64,000 bases of DNA from Verrucomicrobia bacterium LW23 (GCA_003054695.1 QAZA01000056.1:62001-126000); one strand, 5' to 3'. Counted from the first letter of the stretch, positions 17,792 through 25,850 are shown. Made by a program: numbers and translations. The notes: generated by a model from the letters alone, not told the origin.

Positions 17792-18988
17792 ATGGCTTCG
17801 TTTAGCACGTCATCATCATCTTCGCCGTCCTCGCCGCAGCCTTTGTCCGGGGGCGTAGCGGCGCTTCGTGAGTTTGCTCAGCTGTGGCAGGCGGAGGTGG
17901 ACGATTATGTGATTGCGATGGAGTTCTCCCCCGATGGCAGGCAGGTGGCGGTGGCGCCGGAGGGTGGGCCGATTGCGGTGTTGGATGCGGGGAGTGGGGA
18001 GGTGGTGCATCGGCTTAAGGGGCATCGCGGGGGGAATAATGCGTTGTCGTGGCATCCATCGTCGCGGGTGTTGGCGACGGGGGGGCAGGATGGCTTTATT
18101 CATCTGTGGAATTTTGGCGGCCCGGGCAGTCCGTTCAGTCAGGATAAATCTGCGCCGGCGGCCTCCGCGGCGCCTGCCGCGCCGGGCGCTGTGCTTACGC
18201 CGCTGTTGCTGGAGGGTGGCGAGGGCTGGGTGGAGCATTTGGCCTGGAGTCGTCCGGACAGCTCCAACCCGACGTTTCCGCGTCTGGCCTCCGCGTCGGG
18301 TCGCACGTTGCGCTTGTGGGACAGCCTGGGCAAGCTGGTGCGGGAGTTTGTGCAGTATCCTAAAGCTATATCGGCCCTTAAGTGGTTGGGCAGCAAGCAG
18401 ATGATCAGCACGGCCAGCTTTGGCGGCGTGGCGGTGTGGGGCAGCAGCGATGGGCAGCTGAAACGCACGCTGGACTACAGGAACCCGCTTATCTCGCTAA
18501 GCTGGAGCCCGGATTTGCGCTGGTGTGTGGCCGGCACGCAGGATCAGGGCATCCACGTGTGGCGCACGACTCATCAGCCGGACGAGATGCAGATGAGCGG
18601 TTTTGCCGCCAAGGTGCGCGAGATGGCGTGGCACAAGGGCAGCCGTTGGTTTGTGACGGGTGGCGCGCCCGAGGTGGCGGTGTGGGATTGTGGTGGGCCG
18701 GGCCCCGCAGGTCGGGAACCGCGCCAGTTGGCCTGGCATGAGGACATTGTGTCGGCCGTGGCGTGTCAGGCGCGCGGTCCGCTGGCGGTCAGCGGCGCGG
18801 CCGATGGCGGGCTGGCGGTGTGGAATGTGGAGGTGCCCAACGTGGACGTGGAGACGAATCTGGAGGTGCCTCTTTCGACGCTGAATCTGGCGGCGGAGCT
18901 GGTTCAGCTGGCCTGGTCGCCGGACGATCGCCTGGTGCTGACGGGGGATTCGGACGGGGAGGTGCGCTTGTTTCGCGTGGGTCTGTAG
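17792..18988 (+). CDS. WD40-repeat beta-propeller protein
   Basis: This is a 398-residue protein after ATG 17792. A Ser/Pro-rich start is followed by about seven WD40 blades. Typical blade ends are seen as IAVLDAGSGEV, GFIHLWNFGG, RTLRLWDSLG, GVAVWGSSDG, GIHVWRTTHQ, EVAVWDCGG and GLAVWNVEV, and a last one DGEVRLFRVG closes the propeller. No signal peptide is visible, so a cytoplasmic scaffold is likely. WD40 propellers bind proteins and do not by themselves indicate a pathway. The 3' end overlaps the opposite-strand gene by 85 nt. The frame extends to 17555 but without protein-like sequence. Confidence 0.85.
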   Translation: MASFSTSSSSSPSSPQPLSGGVAALREFAQLWQAEVDDYVIAMEFSPDGRQVAVAPEGGPIAVLDAGSGEVVHRLKGHRGGNNALSWHPSSRVLATGGQDGFIHLWNFGGPGSPFSQDKSAPAASAAPAAPGAVLTPLLLEGGEGWVEHLAWSRPDSSNPTFPRLASASGRTLRLWDSLGKLVREFVQYPKAISALKWLGSKQMISTASFGGVAVWGSSDGQLKRTLDYRNPLISLSWSPDLRWCVAGTQDQGIHVWRTTHQPDEMQMSGFAAKVREMAWHKGSRWFVTGGAPEVAVWDCGGPGPAGREPRQLAWHEDIVSAVACQARGPLAVSGAADGGLAVWNVEVPNVDVETNLEVPLSTLNLAAELVQLAWSPDDRLVLTGDSDGEVRLFRVGL

Positions 18989-19431
18989 TCGTCGGCGCCG
19001 GCGGAATCCGCGGCTTCGTCCTCGTCCTCGTCGTCATCCGCGTGGGCGGCGGCTGCGGCGCGGGCCAGGCTGCGGCGGTGGGCCAGGTCGGCTTCGCGCA
19101 GGCGTTCACGTTCGCGGTCGCGCTCGGAGGCGGGGTTGGTGCCGGGGGTGCCGCCCAGTTGGTTGTCGGGCTGTCCGCGCTTGCGTTCGGCGCGTTCGAT
19201 GCGGTCGCTGGGAAACCAGTCTTTAAGTGTGTTGATGGCGGTATCTTTGTAGTAAAAGATGGCGCCTAACATTCCGCCGGAGAGTATTAGAAAAATAACA
19301 AACGCGAACCGTGTCTGCACGTCATCTACAGCGGGGGTAATGTCTGCGGTATAGAATAGGACAAGGAAAGGGGTGGGAAACGTAAACGCCCCCAAAATAA
19401 TGCACTTTATCAAGAGAAAGCTATTTCTCAC
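18904..19431 (-). CDS. Small membrane protein with charged tail
   Basis: From GTG 19431 the 175-residue product has two hydrophobic helices (LLIKCIILGAFTFPTPFLVL and FAFVIFLILSGGMLGAIFYY). A cytoplasmic, highly charged tail follows (SERDRERERLREADL, then an acidic DDDEDEDE run). Its last part overlaps the 3' end of the convergent WD40 gene by 85 nt. No family is recognised. The clean two-helix N-terminus in AT-rich sequence supports a real gene; the C-terminal end may be read-through into the neighbour. Confidence 0.55.
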   Translation of the reverse strand: MRNSFLLIKCIILGAFTFPTPFLVLFYTADITPAVDDVQTRFAFVIFLILSGGMLGAIFYYKDTAINTLKDWFPSDRIERAERKRGQPDNQLGGTPGTNPASERDRERERLREADLAHRRSLARAAAAAHADDDEDEDEAADSAGADDYRPTRNKRTSPSESPVSTRRSSGDQAS

Positions 19432-19607
19432 GTGGTTAAAGTAATCAAATTAGGGTGGAACATCAATCGGCATTTTGGCTTTTTTTGCCCAAAATACGGT
19501 AAAATGCCGCGTACTGGCCGAAGGTTGTGCCGTATATCGGCAACCGTTGGGGATATATTAGTGGTGAATATCCGGGAACGCAAATGGATTGTAATGAAGG
19601 CGTAATA

Positions 19608-20309
19608 TTATGTGCCACGCTTGTGTCCAAAAAGCTGGACATGGAGGCGGTGGCAGTAGCGGTAGCCGTATAGCTTGCACAGCTCCACAAGTTCCATCTG
19701 ACGGCCGCCAATGGCCTCCATGCTGGTGCCTTCGGGCATCAGGTGCACCCGCCAGGGGGGGATGGGGACGGCGAGGGCGTCAAGCAGCGTGCGAATTTCC
19801 TCGACATCTAACGCGTTGCGCACCACAAACTTAAGCTGAAAATCCGGCACGGTGGCGATCCACTCGCGCAGGGCTGGCAGGTTCAGGCGCGTTGCTTCGT
19901 GGCGGTCGTGCCACGCCTGGCCGGCGCGCTCCACGGGCGGCGTGCTGTGGCCCAGCTTGGGGCTTAGGGAGGCGAGATCGCACGCCACGTGGCGCGGCGG
20001 CACGGTGCCCGCAGTCTCGATGGTGATATGGAAGCCGTTGTCGCGCAATGTGTTGGTAAGCGTAAAGATCTCCGGCGCCAGCATCGGCTCGCCCCCGGTA
20101 ACCACGGCGTGCCGGGCGCCGGCATGGCGGCGCGTTTCGGCAAGAATCTCCTGCACTGACATGCGGGTGCCTTCGGGATTCCAGCTGGTGTAGGGGGTAT
20201 CGCACCACACGCAGCGCAGGTTGCAGCCCGATGTGCGGATGAAAATCGACGGCACCCCTGTCAGCGAGCCTTCGCCCTGCACGGAGTAAAAAATCTCGGA
20301 AATGAGCAT
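19608..20309 (-). CDS. queE: 7-carboxy-7-deazaguanine synthase (QueE)
   Basis: This radical SAM enzyme converts 6-carboxytetrahydropterin to 7-carboxy-7-deazaguanine in the preQ0/queuosine pathway. The N-terminus has FYSVQGEGSLTGVPSIFIR. The cluster motif is Cys29-x3-Cys33-x2-Cys36 (GCNLRCVWCD), followed by VVTGGEPML, TIETAGT and SPKLGHSTPP, all typical of QueE. The length of 233 residues is normal. The ATG at 20309 has no SD. Other queuosine genes are not adjacent. The product supports tRNA modification at position 34, which is interesting only in passing next to tRNA-Tyr, a queuosine substrate in many bacteria. Confidence 0.93.
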   Translation of the reverse strand: MLISEIFYSVQGEGSLTGVPSIFIRTSGCNLRCVWCDTPYTSWNPEGTRMSVQEILAETRRHAGARHAVVTGGEPMLAPEIFTLTNTLRDNGFHITIETAGTVPPRHVACDLASLSPKLGHSTPPVERAGQAWHDRHEATRLNLPALREWIATVPDFQLKFVVRNALDVEEIRTLLDALAVPIPPWRVHLMPEGTSMEAIGGRQMELVELCKLYGYRYCHRLHVQLFGHKRGT

Positions 20310-20330
20310 GGCGGGGCGAAAAACGGAAAG

Positions 20331-20482
20331 TTAACCACGGATAACACGGATCGCACGGAGGATCGAGAGATCCTGCGTGCAATTCGCGGTGCCCTTTTTC
20401 TTCCGTCCTGGCGATCTTTCCGTCCTTGGAAGGCGAGGGGAATTTTAACGCCAAGAAAGGAAAGATCCCCAAGTGGGGACAG
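20331..20482. repeat. Cluster of dispersed-repeat-like sequences
   Basis: The gap between queE and the CesT-like gene holds several repeat types. One is the tandem-like ACCACGGATAACACGGAT (near 20333). Next is a hairpin at 20353-20380 with 12-nt arms (one mismatch). The third is an inverted pair GATCTTTCC...CCTTGG / CCAAGAAAGGAAAGATC at about 20411-20476. Similar ACGGATnACACGGAT and CGCCAAG-type repeats are scattered through many environmental bacterial genomes. No gene fits here. Confidence 0.55.
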
Positions 20483-20507
20483 CAGAACGTGGAAATGTCG
20501 ACAGCCT

Positions 20508-20990
20508 CTAGGGCATGATGATCATCATCGGCATGGTGCCGCCGGAGGATGGGGAGGAGTTGTAGGTGCCGCCGCTGGCGGAGGTGGCGGCGCCGCTTTC
20601 CAGGAAGGTTTGCCACATTTCCAGGTCGCTGATGAAGTCCTCCACCGCGGCGGTAAACTCATAGGGCCGCATCTCGCTGTGGGGGAGGATGCGGCTGATG
20701 ATGAAGCGGTTGGAGACAGTATCGAGCGCAATGGAGCTGCGGCGGCCGCGCAGCCGGGCCAGGCTGAATTGCAGCACGCGTTGCACCATCGTCTTCTCCT
20801 TGTCGGCGTCGCCGGAGGGGATGGCGGCCAGGGGGCTGCGCAGGAGGAAATCGCCGCCCGTCCATGGGAGGATCTCCACGGCCAGTTCGCCGTCAAACAC
20901 CACGGTGTAGACGCCGTCCTCGTCGGCGTCAATGCCATCGGGCAGGTTCAACTCCTCGGCGAGGGTCCGGATGGCGTCCACGAGTTCCAT
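20508..20990 (-). CDS. CesT-family type III secretion chaperone
   Basis: This is a 160-residue acidic protein with the fold pattern of class I T3SS chaperones: LVDAIRTLAEELNLPDGIDA, then paired strands GVYTVVFDGELAVEILPW and a C-terminal helical segment RPYEFTAAVEDFISDLEMWQ. A Ser/Gly/Met tail follows. Such dimeric chaperones keep an effector or translocator ready for export. It is the last gene of the T3SS series here, 282 nt after the SctB gene with a strong hairpin between them. Which protein it serves is unknown. No SD; the leader is C-rich (CCACCACCACCT before ATG). Confidence 0.75.
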   Translation of the reverse strand: MELVDAIRTLAEELNLPDGIDADEDGVYTVVFDGELAVEILPWTGGDFLLRSPLAAIPSGDADKEKTMVQRVLQFSLARLRGRRSSIALDTVSNRFIISRILPHSEMRPYEFTAAVEDFISDLEMWQTFLESGAATSASGGTYNSSPSSGGTMPMMIIMP

Positions 20991-21178
20991 AGGTGGTGGT
21001 GGGAGAATGGCGGGGTTGCGGAGGGGGCGCGTGGAAGGCGAGATGGCTGCGAGAGCTGGAGGAGGGAATCGCGGCGCGGTGCGGAGGCGGACGCTGCGCG
21101 TGCCACGTGCTGCAAGGCGCTACATCTTCGCGGTCCGTTCGTCCCGGTGCCCTCGCGCCGCGCTACAAAAGCCCGATG

Positions 21179-21211
21179 GCCTGCGCGATGCTCCTGTGGC
21201 ATCGCGCAGGC
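21179..21211. terminator. 12-bp perfect hairpin between sctB and the CesT-like gene
   Basis: Perfect 12-bp arms (21179-21190 and 21200-21211) enclose a 9-nt loop. On the minus strand a TTTT follows after about 8 nt. It may weaken transcription from the translocator genes into the chaperone gene or separate them. Confidence 0.5.
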
Positions 21212-21272
21212 CCGGGCCGGGGTGCGGGGCGGCGGGCGCGCCGGTTGGTGGAGCGGGCCCGCCGGGGGCGCA

Positions 21273-22085
21273 TTACGCACGCATGATGGTGCGCAGCGAT
21301 TCGGTTTGGGCGTTGGCGATCTCCTGCAGTTTCTGCCGGGTATCGCGCATAATGTCCAACATGTTATTGACGAATTCCGTCTCGTTGTCGATGGCGGCCT
21401 TGGCCTTGGTCTCGTCCTTTTCGGCCAGCTTTTGCGCCTCGGAGCTCATCGCGCCAAAGCGGTTAAACAGGGCGGAGAGGGCGGTGCCGCCGCCTTCCAT
21501 AATGGAGCCGCGGGCCTGGTCGTTGGTCATGGCAAGCTGCACGCGGGTGGTGGCCTGCATTTTGCCAAGCTCCGAGGTATTGGAGGTGGCGAGTTCGCGA
21601 CGGCCGGCGTCGGCGGCGCGCATGCTTAGCAAGCCGCTGCCGATTTGCGCGGCGCCGCTGGCGATGCCGGCCGCGAGGGCCCAGTTGGCGGCTTCCTTCA
21701 TCTTCTCAACCTGAGTGTCGATGGCGGCGTACTGCGCCTGGCGGGCGATGTCGCGGGATTCGCGGGCCGTTTCGCGCTGGCTCTGGGCAATCTTGTAGAA
21801 GAGGGACATGATGGCGAAGGAGTCGCCAAAGAACGTTTCGCCGCCGGCGGCGAAGATGCGGCCGATCTGCTTGTCGGCGTCGTTCACCTTGTTGGCATCC
21901 GGCGGGTTGGAGCCCACGAGGGGCGGGCGGTTATCGTTGTTGGAGTCGTCCGTGCTCTGATTGTCGCCGTCGCCAATCGTCAGGTTCTCGTCGCGAAGCA
22001 CGCCTTTCGGCTTGCCTGTGTCGTCGACGGTCGTGTCGGTGGGCAGCGGGTTCAGGAGCGGATTCCGCAGAGGGGTAAGTTCCAT
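21273..22085 (-). CDS. sctB: Type III secretion small translocator (SctB; YopD/EspB-like)
   Basis: This is a 270-residue secreted protein, predicted to be the second pore-forming translocator in the host membrane. It has a polar Asn/Asp/Pro-rich start, a helical region DSFAIMSLFYKIAQSQRETA, one moderately hydrophobic segment (ANWALAAGIASGAAQIGSGL) and C-terminal amphipathic coiled coil (NNMLDIMRDTRQKLQEIANA). One hydrophobic segment plus C-terminal helix is the SctB/YopD/EspB architecture. It follows sctE and the LcrH chaperone, as usual in translocon operons. ATG 22085 has no SD; the frame extends to 22178. The assignment rests on architecture and context, as sequence divergence in this family is large. 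Confidence 0.75.
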   Translation of the reverse strand: MELTPLRNPLLNPLPTDTTVDDTGKPKGVLRDENLTIGDGDNQSTDDSNNDNRPPLVGSNPPDANKVNDADKQIGRIFAAGGETFFGDSFAIMSLFYKIAQSQRETARESRDIARQAQYAAIDTQVEKMKEAANWALAAGIASGAAQIGSGLLSMRAADAGRRELATSNTSELGKMQATTRVQLAMTNDQARGSIMEGGGTALSALFNRFGAMSSEAQKLAEKDETKAKAAIDNETEFVNNMLDIMRDTRQKLQEIANAQTESLRTIMRA

Positions 22086-22255
22086 GGGGATGGGGAGAGT
22101 AAAAGTGGGGGAAGAGGTGAGGTTTTGCAGGGGTGCCGCGCGTCGTAAACTGCGGCGGCGTGCTGCACACAGCCTCAACGAGGGGGCCGGGGTGGAGTTG
22201 CAGAAAATCGATCGACAATCGGCAATCCGGGGGCGCCCGGCCCCGTTGGGCAGGC

Positions 22256-23269
22256 TCAGGCCTTCATCTGCTGGTTGATGTAGTCCTTGGTGTTGGCCTG
22301 GTCGGAGAAGATCTGCATCATGGTGGCGACGCCTTCGTCCATTTTGCGCAGGATTTCCTCGATACGCTTGGATTCGTCCTCAATGAAGGCCTGGAGCTTG
22401 GCCAGGGTCTTCTGGAACTCCAGCGCGTCGGCCTGGGCGTTGGTGGCCTCGTGCGTGTAGGCGGCGCGGGTGATGGTGCTGACGCCTTCGCCCACTTTGG
22501 CAGCGCCGGCCACGGCTGTGGAGAAGATCTTGACCATGGTGGCCATCTTCTGCATGGCGGTCATCGCCGTGGTGGCGGCACTGGCGCCGCCGCTGGCGAT
22601 GGTCAGGCCGATCATGACGGCCGCGGTGACGACGCCGATGGTGATGCTGGCGATGGTTTTGGCCTTCTCCTCACTTATACTCGGGTCTATCATCATGATA
22701 AGTTTGGCAAGGCCCTCCACAATTTTATCCATGGCGCCAGTCTCCTGCAGCACCATCATGCCCACGCCGATAACGGCGGCGGCCAGCAGCGGCAGGGCGG
22801 CACCGCCGGTGGCGATGGTGGCGGCCACGGCGGCCACCAGGGTCAGGGCCGCGGCAATCCAGCCGAAAACCTTGCCGAAAATGCCGCCGGCGTTCGCCTT
22901 GTTCTGGGCCTCGATAGCCTCCTTGAGCTTTTCAATGCGCTCCTCGTTCACCTGCTTCTGCTTCTCCATGCGGACGTTGATGTCCGTCTGGCTGAACTTG
23001 AGCTGCTGCTCCATGTTCTGGGACTGAAGCGCCATAAACATGTAGACAAAGCTGTCCGCGTCCGAGGCCTTGACGTTGGGCAGGGGGAGTGACGGGGCAT
23101 CCCCGCCGCCGCTGCTGTCCGTGCCGGGGGTGGTGCTGCCGCCCTGGGTGTTGAGCAGCTCCACCACAAGGTTTTGCAGCTGTTGCGCGGTAAGTTTGGC
23201 CTGGGGATCGGGGCCGTCCTGCACGGTGTTGGTGTAGTACTGGGGTCCCGTGGGTTTGATTTCGGGCAT
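22256..23269 (-). CDS. sctE: Type III secretion major hydrophobic translocator (SctE; YopB/SseC/EspD-like)
   Basis: This is a 337-residue secreted pore protein. An N-terminal acidic/Pro region is followed by coiled coil at about 82-128 (NVRMEKQKQVNEERIEKLKE) and a long hydrophobic hairpin at about 130-175 (GWIAAALTLVAAVAATIATG, LLAAAVIGVGMMV). A second hydrophobic part lies at about 205-235, and a C-terminal coiled coil is seen as ALEFQKTLAKLQAFIEDESK. This is the SseC/YopB layout. It lies directly after the LcrH/SycD-type chaperone, its expected partner. ATG 23269 is chosen over the frame start at 23419, which overlaps that chaperone gene. Acts in the host-cell membrane (family knowledge). 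Confidence 0.85.
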   Translation of the reverse strand: MPEIKPTGPQYYTNTVQDGPDPQAKLTAQQLQNLVVELLNTQGGSTTPGTDSSGGGDAPSLPLPNVKASDADSFVYMFMALQSQNMEQQLKFSQTDINVRMEKQKQVNEERIEKLKEAIEAQNKANAGGIFGKVFGWIAAALTLVAAVAATIATGGAALPLLAAAVIGVGMMVLQETGAMDKIVEGLAKLIMMIDPSISEEKAKTIASITIGVVTAAVMIGLTIASGGASAATTAMTAMQKMATMVKIFSTAVAGAAKVGEGVSTITRAAYTHEATNAQADALEFQKTLAKLQAFIEDESKRIEEILRKMDEGVATMMQIFSDQANTKDYINQQMKA

Positions 23270-23333
23270 GAAAGTGGGTCCGGTTAAAGGTGGGGGAGAG
23301 GGTGGGAGCGGGGCGGAGACGTTGAGCCTGGTG

Positions 23334-23858
23334 TCAGGCGGTGGCCCCGGCGGCGTTTTCGGCCAGCTTCTTTTGCACAAGCTCCAGCATGGCGGAGGAG
23401 CGCTCGTAAATCTTCTCAAACTCCGGCTTGCCGCGGGAGAATTCGACGGCGGCCGTCAGTGCGCTTTCGGCTTCGTCCAGCTTGCCCATGGCAATGTGGC
23501 AGTCGGCGGCGCGGGAGGCGGCCACCGGGTCGTTGATGTCCAGCAGGGCGGCGTACGCGTAGGCTTCCACGGCCTGCGGGTAGCGCTTGAGCATTTGGCG
23601 GCAGCCGCCCAGGCCCAGCCAGAACTTGCGCTCCAGATGGTCGAACGTGCAGAGGAACTGGAAGATTTTGTGCGCGTCCTCGTACTTGCCGTTGGTGTAG
23701 AGGGAGTAGGCGACGGAGTAGACGGCCTCCATGTTTTCCGTGCTCAGGCCGCGGGCGTCCTTAAGGGTGGAGCAGTTGTTGAAGAACGAGTCGAGCAGAG
23801 AGGAGAGCTTCTCCACAAGTTCGGGACTGTCGGTGGCTGCGGTGGTGGTCGTAGTCAT
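23334..23858 (-). CDS. sycD: Class II T3SS chaperone (LcrH/SycD/SicA-like TPR protein)
   Basis: This is a 174-residue TPR protein. The pattern NMEAVYSVAYSLYTNGKYED, FQFLCTFDHLERKFWLGLGG, RYPQAVEAYAYAALLDINDP and CHIAMGKLDEAESALTAAVE matches LcrH/SycD chaperones closely, with the family's well-conserved 'Y..G.Y..A...F..L...D......W.GLG.' consensus. These cytoplasmic chaperones bind the two hydrophobic translocators before export. The sctE and sctB genes lie directly downstream, supporting this. ATG at 23858 has no SD but a C-rich leader (CCACCTCCCCACTC). Confident family call. Confidence 0.92.
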   Translation of the reverse strand: MTTTTTAATDSPELVEKLSSLLDSFFNNCSTLKDARGLSTENMEAVYSVAYSLYTNGKYEDAHKIFQFLCTFDHLERKFWLGLGGCRQMLKRYPQAVEAYAYAALLDINDPVAASRAADCHIAMGKLDEAESALTAAVEFSRGKPEFEKIYERSSAMLELVQKKLAENAAGATA

Positions 23859-23971
23859 GAGTGGGGAGGTGGTGAAGGGTAAAGGATGGGGGATGGGGAT
23901 TAAGAGATGCGGGCGATGGGGCGCACGCAGTGCCGAAAAGCAGGAAAGTGGCGGCCGTTGCGGGGAGGGGG

Positions 23972-23986
23972 GGGGGACTGTCCCCC
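23972..23986. repeat. GGGGGAC/GTCCCCC palindrome
   Basis: A 15-nt near-perfect palindrome (7-bp arms, 1-nt centre) lies in the gap between an sctA gene and the LcrH-like gene. It has no T-run on the minus strand. Its core GGGAC...GTCCC resembles the elements found inside the genes at 35 and 41-47 kb, but the spacing differs. Confidence 0.45.
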
Positions 23987-24043
23987 TTGCAGAGCGCAGG
24001 GAGAGGAGGCCGGGACCGGCGTTGGTGCCGTCGCCGGCGCTTG

Positions 24044-24571
24044 TTAGCGCTGGTTACCAACGATGGTGTTCTTGGACTGGGAGTCCTTGCTCAGCCAGTT
24101 GGACAGGCCTTCGGTTGTCTGGTTAAACTTGTTCATGATGGACTGCAGCTCCGTCATCTCCAGCTGGCTGGATGAGGTCAGGTTATCAATAAAAGTCTTC
24201 ATATAGCCCAGGTTGATTTCCCACTCGTCCTTGTTGTGCTTCACGTCGTTGCCCGTCGTGTCGTACTTAATGCCGTTCTGGTCCAGGAATTTCTTCATGT
24301 CGGCCGGCATGTTGGTGAACTTGTCCGTGTTCGTTGCGGCCTGGTTCTGCAGATCCTTCATTTGTGCATACATATTGTTGGCTTGCACCAGCAGGTCGTT
24401 CTTGGATTTGATTTGCGCCGCTTTGGCGCGGACCTGGGCGTCCAGCATGTTGGCGCGGTCGGTATTTACCATCATCATAATGGTATCGAGGCTAAGCTTG
24501 CTGAAATCGCCATTGCCGGCGATGGAAGCCGTACCGGTAGCGCGGTAAACGGAAGAGGGATCTACAGCCAT
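24044..24571 (-). CDS. sctA: EspA/SseB-like T3SS filament or tip protein, copy 1 (SctA)
   Basis: This is a 175-residue hydrophilic helical protein. The start MAVDPSSVYRATGT and helix DTIMMMVNTDRANMLDAQVR are followed by a variable middle (about residues 77-111) and a C-terminal coiled coil (EMTELQSIMNKFNQTTEGLS). A polar, Cys-free protein of about 175-190 residues with an N-terminal helix and C-terminal coiled coil, encoded just before the LcrH chaperone and hydrophobic translocators, fits EspA/SseB proteins, which extend the needle towards the host. It is almost identical to copy 2 at 24686 except in the middle. Alternative: another secreted hydrophilic translocator. No SD. Confidence 0.72.
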   Translation of the reverse strand: MAVDPSSVYRATGTASIAGNGDFSKLSLDTIMMMVNTDRANMLDAQVRAKAAQIKSKNDLLVQANNMYAQMKDLQNQAATNTDKFTNMPADMKKFLDQNGIKYDTTGNDVKHNKDEWEINLGYMKTFIDNLTSSSQLEMTELQSIMNKFNQTTEGLSNWLSKDSQSKNTIVGNQR

Positions 24572-24685
24572 GAAGGTGTGTGGTAAAGTGTTGGGGTAAA
24601 AGGGTTTGGGTGGGATGCTCGGTGCGGGGCGCCCGCAGGTTGTAACCGCTGCTGCGCGGCGCCCGCCCGGAACGGCAGTGCGTGA

Positions 24686-25213
24686 TTAGCGCTGGTTGCC
24701 GACGATCGTGTTCTTGGACTGGGAGTCCTTGCTCAGCCAGTTGGAGAGGCCCTCCGTCGTCTGGTTGAACTTGTTCATGATGGACTGCAGCTCCGTCATC
24801 TCCAGCTGGCTGGAGGAGGTCAGGTTATCAATAAAGGTCTTCATGTAGCCCAGGTTGATTTCCCACTCATCCTTGTTGTGGAGATCGTCGTTGCCGGTGC
24901 GGTCGGTCTTGATGCCGTTGTCGTCGGCAAACTTCCTCATGTCGGCGGGCATGGTGGAGAGGCCGTTGCCGGCGTTCTTGGCCTGGGCCTGCAGGTCCTT
25001 CATTTGCGCATACATGTTGTTGGCCTGCACCAGCAGGTCGTTCTTGGCCTTGATCTGCGCGGCTTTGGCGCGGACCTGGGCGTCGAGCATGTTGGCGCGG
25101 TCGCTGTTCACCATCATCATGATGGTGTCCAGGCTCAGCTTGCTGAAATCGCCGGAGCCCGCGGTTGCTGCGGTGCCGGTGGCGCGATAAACGGAAGAGG
25201 GATCAACAGACAT
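24686..25213 (-). CDS. sctA: EspA/SseB-like T3SS filament or tip protein, copy 2 (SctA)
   Basis: This 175-residue paralogue is arranged in tandem before copy 1. The N-terminal 75 residues differ at only a few positions, and the last 63 residues or so (from the NKDEWEINLGYM motif to the end) are identical to copy 1. The difference is concentrated at about residues 77-111 (AQAKNAGNGLSTMPADMRKF here). This suggests recent duplication or gene conversion with diversification of one surface region. It is the first sctA copy transcribed. Leader without SD (CCGCACCCACTACC before ATG). A 300-nt gap to the gene upstream, after a terminator further up, leaves room for a promoter. Confidence 0.72.
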   Translation of the reverse strand: MSVDPSSVYRATGTAATAGSGDFSKLSLDTIMMMVNSDRANMLDAQVRAKAAQIKAKNDLLVQANNMYAQMKDLQAQAKNAGNGLSTMPADMRKFADDNGIKTDRTGNDDLHNKDEWEINLGYMKTFIDNLTSSSQLEMTELQSIMNKFNQTTEGLSNWLSKDSQSKNTIVGNQR

Positions 25214-25514
25214 GGTAGTGGGTGCGGTTATGGGGTTACTAGGGGTTTAACGGAGAACAGTGTAGGTAAGCAGCGCGGCTTTCACAAGTGGCGGGTATGT
25301 TGTTTGGATGCCCTAAGTTGCTGTGGAGCAAATGATTGTGGAAGTCTGTGTTGCTTTGTCTGCGGCATTGCGTTGTTGTTTATGCCAACTGGCTTGCCGC
25401 TTATGTGGTCTAAACGGGCCTGGAGAACCCGAATTGCAGGAAACTCGACCGATTTTGCCGATTTTCCCGATTACCGCACCGCCGGCGGGGCGGTGCGATG
25501 GGCGTCGGGAGCGC
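25214..25514. other. Intergenic gap before the sctA pair
   Basis: These 301 nt have no supported gene. The middle part (about 25240-25480) is somewhat AT-richer than the flanking T3SS genes. This is a likely location for a leader or promoter of the tandem sctA genes, but no clear -35/-10 pair was recognised. Confidence 0.35.
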
Positions 25515-25832
25515 TCAGATCCGCATCATGCCGCGGCGCGGGCGCACCACTTTCTTCTCGGGCGCGCTGATCTTCTTGAAGTCCGACTCGATCGCCCGGA
25601 TCTCCTCGTCCACAGCGGCAAAATCCTTGCGCATCTGCTCGGCCTGATCCGGCGTCAGGTTGGGAGCGTTCAGCATGTTCTCGCGAATATGCGAGCGGTC
25701 CGTAAGGCCAAGTTCGGTAACAAAGATCTGGTCCGCGGCGGCAATGCAGTCGTTGGCCTGGCTCAGCACGGCCTCCATCTGGGCAAGGGTTTCGGCAATT
25801 TTTTGTTCGGTATCGTCTGTAGGTGTGCTCAT
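25515..25832 (-). CDS. Small helical protein in T3SS locus, possible chaperone
   Basis: This is a 105-residue protein not recognised as a named family. It is mostly helical (KIAETLAQMEAVLSQANDCI, AEQMRKDFAAVDEEIRAIES) with a basic C-terminus (KKVVRPRRGMMRI). It lies between the needle-complex genes and the sctA pair, downstream of an intrinsic terminator. Size, acidity of the helical part and position before the EspA-like genes suggest a CesAB-like chaperone for SctA; a small export-apparatus accessory is an alternative. ATG 25832 lacks an SD. A gene this short with no family match is held at moderate confidence. Confidence 0.65.
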   Translation of the reverse strand: MSTPTDDTEQKIAETLAQMEAVLSQANDCIAAADQIFVTELGLTDRSHIRENMLNAPNLTPDQAEQMRKDFAAVDEEIRAIESDFKKISAPEKKVVRPRRGMMRI

Positions 25833-25850
25833 AGGTTGCGGGTTAGCGAT

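Noticed and set aside
20610..21629. Long plus-strand open frame opposite the CesT-like and sctB genes
   Set aside because: Gly/His/Arg-rich antisense translation typical of GC-rich DNA; the minus-strand frames have clear T3SS features.
22133..23092. Plus-strand open frame of about 319 codons rich in His and Gly
   Set aside because: It is the antisense of sctE, whose hydrophobic and coiled-coil segments are real family features.
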